Of a DNA stretch of 64,000 nucleotides, positions 11,199 to 21,483 are shown in pieces. The translations under genes and the position numbers were made by a program. The DNA is from Physcomitrium patens (lineage: Eukaryota; Streptophyta; Bryopsida; Funariales; Funariaceae): the NCBI RefSeq assembly GCF_000002425.4, contig NC_037275.1, positions 14,845,889-14,909,888 of the forward strand, in the 5' to 3' direction. Every line of letters begins with the position of its first letter. Position 1 is the first letter of the stretch. A model generated the notes under the pieces. The model was not told the origin of the DNA and did no database searches. It saw only the letters and a list, made by a program, of their open reading frames with translations.

Positions 11199-12880
11199 AT
11201 AGTATGTAATCCATCTCTATATCTAACCTTAGACTGTAATTGAGATTCTATGCATGAATTCACAAAGTCTTTTACATCCTTATATAAGCCCTTCTACCAA
11301 TATTTTTATTTGATCTTAGTATATGTGGTCCGAATTACTTTGTATCATGCCCTAAGTGTATGATGATATTCTTTTAAATTTGACATCTGTAATATCTTTG
11401 AAGGTTTTATCCATCCATCCTTCTTGCTTTTTTATAATATTCAAATAAATTCTAATATCTTTTAATTTGCCTTCATACAAACCTTAAAATTTGAATCTCA
11501 TTACCAAAATCCACTCTATTAGTAGCAAATAAATTCCTATAGTTTTTTTCTTCTTGATCTTTATTTCTTTTATATACCATCATTTTTTTTCAAAGATATA
11601 TTTAGCTCTAAACAACATATCTGCCATCAAATTCTCTTTATCAATAATATTTACTAAAAAAGGTTTAATATTTATATATAAGCTATTTATCTTACTATGG
11701 CAATATTTGGACTATCAACATATCTATCTTAGTACTAGCAATTAATTATCATTCTAAGTCTAAGATTTTTGATAGCTATTTTTTGTTCTTTTTTCAAACA
11801 AATCTCTTATCCTTCTTTAATAACTTGTATAATGTTTTTAAGATATGAGCAAAGTAAGGTACTTGAATGTAATAGAATATACATGCACCTAAAAACCTTT
11901 TAACTTTTATAATACTTTTATAAGCCTTTATTTTAGATATAGTATCAACTTTATTAGGATTTGATTTTCTATCATATCTACTATACATGTGTCTTGCTAC
12001 TAGAATCTCATTAATTCCAAAGTTTGATTTCTTCAAAGATAATATCAAATTAATTAATTCTAATCTCTTCAATATCATAACCACATCTTCAATATATTTT
12101 TTAACAAACTTTTTGTAATCTTTAACTTCTATGATTTTATTGTTGTCTTCTTTTTTTTTTTTAGGTATGTCATCCAAAATTAAATTATTTTTTCAAGCTC
12201 AAATACTTTTAATATTTGATTTATAATATTTTGCATATAAACTATTAAGTTGATTGTACCTTAAGGTAAAGTATACATCCTCATTAAACCCAAAAAGTCT
12301 TCATAATAGTTAAATCTCTACTCTCTTCAATTAATTGAAATTTTTCATATCCAAAATACAAATACCAATAGAATAGATGGCATGACTTGCAAATTACTCA
12401 ACTTCTTTATCTACTATAGGTCCTGACATCATATTTTGAATAGTCACTTTATTTGTAGGATGTATATTCTAAATGAATCTTAATGTCATTGACTTCTTGG
12501 ATATTATGAATCATTTATTAAAATAAGAAAAAATTGAAGGTTCTAAAATATCTATTTTAATATTTTTTTTATTAATTCTATTAATTTTAGAAGTAAAGTT
12601 TTAGGCATAGGTATAGGCTTTAAATTCCATAGAACATGTAGCATTGTAAAGATTAATATAGGTACTATAATACTAAAATTTACATATCTAATTTCATTAG
12701 GAGTTAAGAAAAATACCTTAATATGTCTAATAAGTATTTTTCAAAACATATTTTCTTCCATTGATGTCAAGAAATCACTTCTTTCAATCTTTAATTTAAC
12801 TAATTATTCTTGAATAATTAATATTCAATTTTATGTCTCTCTCTTAAACTTAGCTCTTTAACTACCTACTTGATATATTC
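11199..12880 (-). pseudogene. E1 pol remnant (RT, RNase H, integrase N-terminus)
   Basis: An open piece at 11794-12177 contains an LDDIPKK catalytic motif and the RT C-terminal block RRFLGA-like (KRFLGACIFYY), matching Gyp-B RT. RNase H survives as ENLMADMLFRAKY near 11600, against Gyp-B's DNLVADMLSRARY. The left end holds an integrase zinc-region remnant (DFVNSC, then RYRDGLH) that B1 lacks. Parts of RNase H are missing between RT and 11770. The gene is non-functional. Confidence 0.6.
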
Positions 12881-13900
12881 CATAGTATCAATAGATAAAT
12901 AAAAAAATAAATGTTTTATCTTTCTTGCCAATAATTTTATATTTAGCTTGTACTTTGATCTTATGTTTTAATTCATAGCTTGTAGCAAGTCCATCATTTG
13001 CTACTATATTTTTTAATTCCTCATAAGTCCCTTTGAAGTATATTTTTATTATAATATCTCCATCTATCCTTATAGCTAAAGTTTTTAGAACTTTTATCAA
13101 AACATCTTCTATACCTAATTCTTTTATTATTCCAACCATGGCTTTATCATTTAAAATTATATTCATTCTTTTTAAGTTTTTTTCTTCATTTTTTTCTATT
13201 TATAGAAATTAAATCTTTAATTATTTGAATAATTATAAATCTATTATTAATTAAGTTTAAAAATCTAAAATTTAAATTATTTATATTAAAATTAATAAAT
13301 GATTCATTTGCACCCAAGTTTTTCTATCTTACAAGGGTGTTTTCTAAAAATCTACAAAGTTATTTCTTAGCTCCAAAAGCATCTCTTTTAATTATTTTTT
13401 GTGCCTCTCATTGATAGATTTCATGGTAATAAATTGCACAGCTATTCTCCTATCTCAACTATAAATCTTGGCATAATATAAACCACCATATAAGACTTTA
13501 GTCTCCATTCTAGCAATTTTAATATAAAGCTAATTAAGTATTATTAGATATTTAGTAAAATTTTATTCAAAGAAAATTTTTTCTACTTCTATATCTCCAA
13601 TCTTAGTCTTTATAACTTAACAAGTTTCATATAAATCATCTTGTTAGTTATTTGTAGCTCTAATTATCCAACCATAGTTGATATCAATTGGCCACTTGTT
13701 CATTTTATATATCCATCTTGACATGATGTTGATTTCAGATTTATGATCAATTAAGGCCAAAATTAGATCTTTAAAGTTCTCTAATCTCACATATGTCTCT
13801 ATTATAGTTCTAGCCTAATAAATAATTGAATAGCTATTACTTATCATTCTATTACTATCATATTTAGAATAAATATTTATACATGTTTCTTGTGTATTTT
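12880..13900 (-). pseudogene. E1 protease and spacer remnant
   Basis: The aspartic protease is recognised by ALIDHKSEINIMS near 13735, matching Gyp-B's VDHGFEINLMS (the active-site G has become K in this frame). The spacer downstream contains an open piece at 12888-13166 that corresponds to the Gyp-B region between protease and RT (YKIIGKKDK against YKMADKKVK). Stops and shifts are frequent. Confidence 0.5.
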
Positions 13901-15728
13901 TTTTTATCCTTGTAAATTCCATAAATATGCATTCCATTTGATACTCTTTTATAGCCTCAACATATTTAAATGAAACCTCATCTTTTGTATAAGCCTTACT
14001 TCTAAAATTTGATATTGCAAATTATGCAAATATATGCCCTATCTCTTCTTCTTTATCCATAGTTATCAAAGTATCTAATGCCTTGACGATAATAGCTTTA
14101 TTTGTCATTTATCTTCTTTTTTTATTACATTGATGATCAACTCATGGAATTTTTTTTGACTATACCAAGACCTTTTTTAGAATGAATTCAATTTTGGCAT
14201 CTAAGATCTTTTCTTCTAAAATACTTTTCATATCTATAAATATCTCAATATTAGATTGAAGCTTATAAGTAGAATTCTTACCTTTAGGTTTGCTTGTGTC
14301 AGCTTTTTCTTCTCTTTGTTCTTCTCCCACCACTCTTTTGGTAATAATGTACTACTAAGATGAATAGAAGAAGGCATCTTTTCTAATTTTTGTTCTTTAG
14401 AAACCTCTTCTTTTTTTGAGGCTCAACAATACTAACCTCATAAATAGCTTTATATCTTTATTCTTCAATCATAGTATCATGCAAATCATCAACATACTTA
14501 TTTCTACATAAAAATATTTTGATGCTAATAGTATCAACTATATTATTCTATTTAAATATTTTTTTGATAGCTTTAGCTCTCTTAATCATGACTTCTCTAG
14601 TTAGTAAGAAATTAGCATTAATTATTATTTACTTAATTTTAATAGAGTAAGGTTTAGCTTTTTATTCCTTATATGGTATTATTCTTTAATATTTGTTCCA
14701 CCACCAATTTTTTTGGGCCATTTCTTCCAAAATTTATTTTTAGAGTCTCATCTAAGCTTGTGAGTCTTATCTTACCATCATTGAAATATATAATATTATT
14801 CTTGATTGCAATCTTTTAACTATCACACTTACCACACTTGTGATTTGGATTGTTACACAACATACATCTTTTCACAAATTCCTTTAAGCCTTCAATTATC
14901 TTTGATGAACTTGCCATCTGAGATTTCTTCAACTCAATTATTTCTACCTTCAAATCCTATATGCCTTTGATTAGTTCTTCAAGAATATCATCTTTGAAAA
15001 TCTTCAGCACTTTTTGAAGTAGCACTAGATTTTGAAATATAGGCACTAGTTTCAGCCTTGATACTAAACTACAAGTCTTAATCTTTTGTTGTTTAACTAA
15101 AAGTCCCACTATCTCCTTTACTAGCCTCTAATTATTGATAAAACTACTCTCAAATGTCTTATTTATAAGATAAAAGAACAACCTATCCTTGAATTATTTA
15201 TCAGCTATTTGCAAAAAAATCCAGTTTTTTTTTGTTTCCAAGAGTTGTCTCTCTTCTCATGGCAATTACTCAAATTTAGTCTAAAATTCCTTGATTAATT
15301 TATTTGGAGCCATTTGATTCCTTGGCTTTTGAATAATTATCTCCAAAAAGGTTTTTTTTGTCATTTTTTCTAAATCTACTTCAAAAAAATTATTTTTCAA
15401 GAGTTCTTCAAATTTGTTCCATGGTATAGCATTGGTATGTAATTCTTATATATTCTTTTTAATTTTTGGTATCACTACCAAATCAAAGGTGGTAATCATC
15501 TTCATTTCTAAAACTTGATATACTTTTGTTTCACATATGTAAGAACTTAGTGATGTTCCTTCCATCAAACCTTCTAACCTTATCCACTACTACTTATAAA
15601 GCTTTGGTGGTATTCCTATCTTTTTTATATACTTACTGCTTCTATTTTATAAATTGAGCAAATACCTTGAATAAATCATAGGCATCTATTCTACTTAATA
15701 ATGTAAATCCTCAATATTGATCTTCCAT
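13900..15728 (-). pseudogene. E1 gag remnant
   Basis: The presumed ATG is at 15728-15726, about 50 nt after the LTR. The N-terminal block RRFDGRNITKFL matches Gyp-B's QFDGRNISRYL, the capsid block KMTKKTFLE matches RVTKKLFLE, and a zinc knuckle remnant (CMLCNNPNHKC) lies near 14850. Frames are broken throughout. The divergence from Gyp-B exceeds what C-to-T decay explains, so it is a separate family. Confidence 0.55.
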
Positions 15729-15775
15729 CCTAACTTCTTGAAAAATTTAGTGTCTTATGGCTCTTTCAATAAAAG

Positions 15776-16761
15776 TATCAATATGATGGAATAGAAAAAA
15801 TTTGCTTCAAAAAAGCATTGGACTTTTGGCTGTCACTAATTACTCAATCAATTCTTAAAATAAGAAAGTACCAATTTTACATATATAATTATTTTTAAAG
15901 GGGCAAATAAATCAATACTTAAGTCCTAAGTACCTAAAAACATTCAAAATATGATAAAAATATTTTAAAACCTTATGTATTCTTAAAAAGAATTTTCTTC
16001 AAACTTCAATAGTTTATATTTCACAATCAAATTATCCAAATAAATTCAAATTTTATATAAAGTATTAATATACTTTAAAAATCTACTAAAATAATTTTCA
16101 ATTGAAAATTCATTACAAATCTTTAAATATTGCCAAAATCCTATCAGTAGCTTTGAATTCTTATTTACATATATCTATGTGCTTCTATCTTTATATCTTA
16201 TAAATTAATCATATAAATACCACAAAATTTATATTTAACTTTTTAACCTAATAACTTATATGTTTAGAAATTTTGAGCCAAAAAATCATCCAAAAACTTA
16301 AGATATGGCTTCAATCATTACTATCAATGAAATGATTTACTTATTGCCTTTGAATTACTTATGTTGTCTTCAACTCCTTATAATTCTTTCATACAAACTT
16401 TGAATATAAAAATTCTTTTTTGAAAGATGTAAATCTTAAAATTATCTTTACAACCACATCTTTTGATTTCTAAAAGCATCTATATAATTTTTCATATCTT
16501 CAAAAGAGAAAACATTTGTCTTAAAAGATCTTTTAACTTCAAATGGCAATAACTTCTTCATTTAACTCCAAATCTTCTAAAAAATTTACACAAATTGTAG
16601 TCCAAATGCTAAACCTTATAAATCTCATTTTTTGATTCTGAAATGCTCCTTTTCAAGTCACCAAAATGCTTATTTTTATTGCAAGCAACCTGTTGAAAGC
16701 CTATTGGTGATGATCTTTGACCAATAGAAATGAAGACATTCATCTGTCTATACCTTGCTTT
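15776..16761 (-). repeat. E1 5' LTR, 3' portion (LTR split by A3)
   Basis: This is homologous to solo LTR E2 (36867 to ~37862). It shares the GGACTTTTGGCTGTCACTAA block and the series ending at TGCTTT, where A3 inserted. The inner end reads TATCAAT, from TGTCAAG in E2. Confidence 0.75.
16757..16761. repeat. Target-site duplication of A3, left copy (GCTTT)
   Basis: GCTTT directly precedes the A3 LTR and is repeated exactly at 31192-31196. The homologous unoccupied site in E2 near 37857 has a single GCTTT. Confidence 0.9.
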
Positions 16762-17313
16762 TGTCAAGGACAAAGACTCGATGAGGGAAAATATACACAA
16801 AAAGGCTATCTCGATATAATAAGTCAAAATATAAACAAGTAGGTATATTAAAAGGAAACTGGAATGGCTATTGCCACAAGACAAGAAACTAAAGACTCTT
16901 GAACCTGGACTAGAAGCAAGAAAGGAGTTGACAAGAGTGAAGAAGCCTTCGCTCTTGTCTCTATATATACTATCTAACTAGGGGCTACGTGGCGACATTC
17001 TATAGGACCTCCAATATGTGTTGACTTTGTAGGACACATGCCTTGACTTACAAGGCAAGTTTTTCTACGTGTGGGCCACATAGTTAGCTTGATCTTCAAG
17101 CTAACAACATGTGTGGCACATGGCCAACTTGTTAACCACGTTTCTAATCCAAAAAGTCAATTAAAGACACCTATGAAGTCAAAGCAGCGTCTAGGAAGTT
17201 TTTAGGAAGCTTCTATATTAAATATTATAGAATTAGCTTACTTTTATCTACTTTTACTTACTTCTACCTATTTCTATATGTAATTATTAGCTTATATGAT
17301 TATGGCCGTGACA
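16762..17313 (-). repeat. A3 3' LTR (552 bp)
   Basis: TG...CA-bounded on the minus strand. It contains three inverted repeats: GTTAGCTTGA/TCAAGCTAAC (17083-17105, 3-nt loop), TGCCTTG/CAAGGCA (17039-17057), and the promoter hairpin near 16929-16958. The sense segment ACTCTTGTCAA (16928-16938) is perfectly complementary to the primer site at 30627-30637. Confidence 0.93.
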
Positions 17314-17328
17314 TTACCCCCCCTTCTA
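17314..17328 (-). promoter_or_regulatory. A3 polypurine tract
   Basis: The sense strand reads AGAAGGGGGGGTAA immediately before the 3' LTR, the plus-strand primer position. Confidence 0.75.
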
Positions 17329-17354
17329 GAGACGAGTTCCACGAGGAGCGGTCA

Positions 17355-17723
17355 TCATATGTTGAGGAAATCTATGATGCGACGAATTGCATTGGCCACA
17401 TACTCTGATCTCTGTTCTCTTCAAAGATGATTGATAGGGCCTCTCAACCATCGGTAGTGTCCCATACCAGGGCGGGAAGACCACCCAGTTATTTGATCAT
17501 TATTGAGGCCTTCGTAACTTTCTTCAAATAGAATATTCGGAACACCATCAGGAGTTGTTCCTACCTCTAGCAAAATCACCAAACATCGAAAGTCCCTTCC
17601 CAAATCATGATACCAAATGCGTTGTATCTCACCATCTATTCGAGGAAAAACATGTCGTTCTTGAAGATCTTCATCTCGATTGCGTCGTCTTGAAGGTTGT
17701 GAAAATCGTAATGTCTCATCCGG
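17355..17723 (-). pseudogene. A3 ORF3, C-terminal part (codons ~20-140)
   Basis: This continues the frame begun at 26152 on the other side of B1. Removing B1 and a 4-nt CCGG next to it gives 58+365 = 423 bp, the same length as in A2 and A6. The frame is open from the B1 junction to 17421. There a CGA-to-TGA stop interrupts it, 21 codons before the natural TGA at 17355-17357. The protein has a basic N-terminal patch (SRRRNRDEDL), a hydrophobic core (CLVILLEVG), a Gly/Trp-rich middle (GWSSRPGMGHYRWLRGP) and a C-terminal RRIIDFLNI. Function unknown; no family recognised. Confidence 0.7.
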
Positions 17724-19039
17724 TGTCGTGTTGTAACACGAGTATACAGTGAAAATAAAAAGAAAGGGCAATTTTATTAATATTCAGTTACCTCGAATAT
17801 TGGGAGCATCGACCAACTCCAGTACAAATACTGAGTGGTCAGGTTCAGTCACTCCGTTACAGTCAGCCGGGGCATACTGAAATGCCCCATTCGATTCCAA
17901 TAACGGGAGTCAGCAGGAAGAGAAGGACCAATTCACACGACGGGTTCGAGGAGCCAATTGGATCCAATTTCGATAATCTAATCCGGGTCCTCTTATCTAA
18001 TATGAGACCTGAATTGGCCGGTCAACCCAATGCAGTCTAATTACGGGAAATCCAGGTCTTACTACGGGTCTTAGCCAATCTGACGCGAGGACCAATTTGA
18101 CCCAATTACGGGAACATCCAGGTTACTACGGGCATCTTTCCCAATATAGGACCTGAATTGGTCGGGCGACTCAATGTGGTCTCGATTACGGGGTTCGATT
18201 CTGTTTCAGGCTGTCCTGTTCTCTGTGCCGTTTCAGGAAACGTTGTTTTCGGTAAATGGATTTCTTAAAGATAAAAACGGAGGAGAAAGCTTGACGACGA
18301 GAGCCAATTTCGGATCCAAGCTTGAGGTGGGAGCCAATTCCGGATCTAAGACGGAAGATTGAAGAAATTCAGAGGATAAGGTTAGGGGGGTTTTTTTTTC
18401 AGGGGAATCGGGGGGGGAGCGAGTTTTCAAGCTTTTGCAAGGTTACCAGTTCGGTTTTCATTAGAGGGTTTTGAAGATCAAGGGAATTAGAGAGAGGAGC
18501 TTCATCCTTCGGGTCGGGGAAGGAAAGACATAAAATTTGGATTTTTCTTCTTCATAGAGTTTTGGGAAGACTGAGGCAATCGCTGCTGAAGTCAGTGTTG
18601 TAATAGTGAATCGAGCTTTTTAAATGAAGTGGGTTTGAATACTCTTGACTGTTTTGTAAAATCGAGTAACGTCTGTGATTGAAGGATTAAAGGGATGTCT
18701 ATAGGATTGAGTATGCGGAGTGAATGAAATTTATTGCGTTAATCTAACAGGACAGTCAGTGGATACAAGATCGTAAGTACAAAGGGGTATTGAAGTGAAC
18801 AGTTTGGGTTGTTCGGGGTTCTCTGTAACGTCTAGAGACCTATCGGCTGGGGCAAAAAAAAAAAAGACTTCGACAAGCAGTCGAAGAGCATCCGTATAGA
18901 TTTACGGTACATTGTTGCAGTCGTTTATATTCCAGCAGTCAAAAACTGATAGACTGCTTGACTATCGGTGAATCTCCATACTACCTTCTACAGCCAGACA
19001 CCCGGCGCGTTCTCGAGCAGGAAAGCATGTAATACGATA
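17724..19039 (+). repeat. B1 5' LTR (~1316 bp)
   Basis: It begins TGTCGTGTTGTAACACGAG, whose tip holds the dyad TCGTGTT-GT-AACACGA, and ends CGATA before the primer site. At 17880-18200 it carries a dense array of CCAAT boxes and TTACGGG-type motifs. A 7-bp hairpin CTTCGAC/GTCGAAG lies near 18867-18885. The small ORFs inside it recur in the 3' LTR and are not genes. Confidence 0.93.
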
Positions 19040-19043
19040 TAAG

Positions 19044-19061
19044 TGGTGAACCCGACGTGAA
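19044..19061 (+). promoter_or_regulatory. B1 primer-binding site
   Basis: TGGTGAACCCGACGTGAA starts 4 nt after the LTR. It begins with TGG, complementary to a tRNA CCA end. It is identical in B2 (41375-41392, minus) and decayed in B3. The 3' end implied for the donor tRNA, with a CACGT T-stem arm, did not match a tRNA I could name. Confidence 0.7.
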
Positions 19062-19110
19062 AGCTTGAAGTAGAAGATATTGGATTTCGATTGATTTTAT
19101 CTTTATTTTT

Positions 19111-21483
19111 ATGGAAAACGAAAATAAAAATTTTGAAGGATTTTTGGGAGAAGTTTCTGGTGGGGAGTCTTCTAAAGGACAAGGTATGCAAATGGATCCA
19201 TCTATTGCTAGTTTGTTTCAAGCCTTCTCATTGTCAATGCAGCAACAGTAAAGCAATGATCGAAAGAAAGCTTTGGCAACCAAAGCATTGCAAGCAGTGG
19301 TCAATAATATTGATCAATTTGATGGGAGGAATATTTCAAGGTATTTAAGATGTTATGTTCGTGAAATGGAATTAAATCGGGTTTCTGAGAAGAAAATGGT
19401 TGCACTATTTGGACTTGCCACGATACCGGAGATAAGGGACCACATTACATCGATTACGGATCGTTGTGGGAATTCATGGGAGGATTTTTCACATGCATTG
19501 AAAGACGAATATTTCTTGGAAGATGTTGATCGCGTTACTAAGAAGCTGTTTCTAGAATGGATTGAACAGCCCAATAAGAATTTGCAAGTAACAGAGATAC
19601 TAAGGGAATTTGAGAGGCAGTACTCTCAATTATCGAAGGTAGAAAAATTGACATTGGAGCCGAATAAAGTTGATCTATTTCTTCAAGCTGCTGATGGAGA
19701 ATTGCAAGAAAAATTAGAACCCCTTCTTGAAGACAAAGAAGAAGATGAAGGATTGACAACGAAGTGGAAGAACGTTGAAGATGCGGTGGGATTGCTTACA
19801 AAAAAAGAAAGGAGGAAGGATAGGAGCAATATTCCGAAAACAGTACAAGCACCCAAAGCTCCAGTACGTACAACACCACCGACAATGCCTACAGTTCAAC
19901 CTTCGACATCCTTGTCAAAGAAAGCAGATATAGGTATGGAAGAAATTATACGAGGAATGCGAGATCTTCAAATCAAATTGGCAAGACTTGAAGAGAATAC
20001 TTCTACAAACAATTCGAAGAATGTTTCAAAACAAGGATATGTACAAAGATGCATTTGGTGTGATGATGCTTCACACACTAGAAAAGATTGCAATGAATTT
20101 AATAATATGATGCGGCACGGAATTATTTGATGGAAAGATGGGAAGATAGCATTGAAAGATAGGGAGGATCTTCTTCAAACCAATTTTGGCAAGGGAGGAA
20201 TGAGAGCATTGGTTCAAGATTACTTAAAAGAGCATGAAACAGTAGTACGAGAAAGTGCAAGTTATGGTGCTAGAGTAGATGATGAAATTGGTGGAAGTAC
20301 GGAAACTAGTGAGTTTTGGGCTTCTGCCGTTTCTACAATGCAAGAAGGGAAATTACCTCAAGAAGCGTTATTGAGAACTGCAGCTACAATATGAGGAAGA
20401 ACAGGTTGGGAGGATCCTGTTGAGTCTCTTTCAGTTCATGCATATATTGCTAAGAGCCAATATGAAGCTTTGATGGAAGAAAAAAGACGAGGAAATTTTG
20501 ATGATACTAGAGAAGGAAATTCTTTTAAGAGGCAAACTCGAGGAGACAAGGCTCGAGAGGCAGCTTCACAAGAATTGCCTGTAAAGGATACCTCAGCATC
20601 ATTGGGAGAAAAAACAACGGAGACAAAAGATAAGGGCAAATCAATTGCTTATAAGCTACTTTCTGACATTGAAGCGGCAACAAATTTGAAAGGGGTGTTG
20701 GAAGAACGTATATTAAACGCTAAGGTGGAATTCACATTGAAAGAAGTCTTGAGAATTGCAAAGAAGGAGTTTCATGATGTTATCATTGACAGCATTAAGC
20801 GAAAGAGGCAATTAATGGGCGAAACTGGAATGAGTCATGCTATTGATGCAAGAATATGTAGAGATGAAGAAGAGGTTGATATTGGTTACAAGCAACCAAC
20901 AAATGAAAAGAATGGGTATAATCAGCGAGTACATTTCAAAGATTCTAGTGACAAGGAAATGGAAACTTTGAGCCATTATACTCGAAAGCATTGGGCAAGG
21001 GCAACTACTGAGGTATTGGTGAAGGTAGGAGATATAGAAGAACCAATAGTTGCTTTGGTGGACCATGGTTTTGAAATAAATCTCATGTCTAAAGATCTTT
21101 ATAAGAAGCAAAAATGGCCAATTGATATGGAACATGGATGGGCAATACGAGCAGCTAATAACACACGAGGCGAATTATATGGAGCTTGTTCAGATGTCAA
21201 AATTCGGATTGGGGATGTTGCGACGGAGCAACATTTCTTTATTCAAGATATAACGTCTTATCCGTTGATTTTAGGACAACCTTATATCACGGCAACACGG
21301 ATGGAAACAAAGGTACTTGACGATGGTTCTGCTTATGCAAGGGTACAGAGCAAAGATGGGAGGAAAGCTGTACAATTTCTAACAGTACCTCCTAACCATG
21401 AACGGAATCGAGATAGGTTGAAGGAGAAACCATTGCCAAAGATTGTTGAAGGATTTAAGGATTTTGGGGAGGTACCACTATAA
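19111..21483 (+). pseudogene. B1 gag-protease polyprotein, three in-frame stops
   Basis: ATG 19111 opens one uninterrupted frame of about 790 codons to TAA 21481. In-frame stops sit at 19249 (CAA to TAA), 20128 (TGA) and 20392 (CGA to TGA), so it is just short of functional. In order: a Gln-rich N-terminus, a capsid-like region (FDGRNISRYL to about residue 220), an acidic/Lys linker, a CX2CX4HX4C zinc knuckle (CIWCDDASHTRKDC) near 20050, a second gag-like block, and an aspartic protease with VDHGFEINLMS near 21060 and ILGQPYI as the second flap-like motif near 21270. Role: particle assembly and polyprotein cleavage. Confidence 0.85.

Larger units (their letters stand above)
11199..16761 (-). 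mobile_element. E1: decayed Gyp-E Ty3/Gypsy element, left part
   Basis: A minus-strand element related to Gyp-B but clearly diverged. Reading leftward: part of the 5' LTR (15776-16761), gag, protease, RT, RNase H remnants and the integrase zinc region (about 11199-11330), where it is truncated. No 3' LTR was found. The rest of its 5' LTR lies beyond the A3 insertion at 31192-31452. The C-to-T decay is strong and no long frame is intact. Confidence 0.7.

Noticed and set aside
18174..18362. ORF of 62 codons, repeated at 25226-25414
   Set aside because: Both lie inside the two LTRs of B1. The repetition reflects LTR duplication, and the frame shows no constraint or similarity to a protein.
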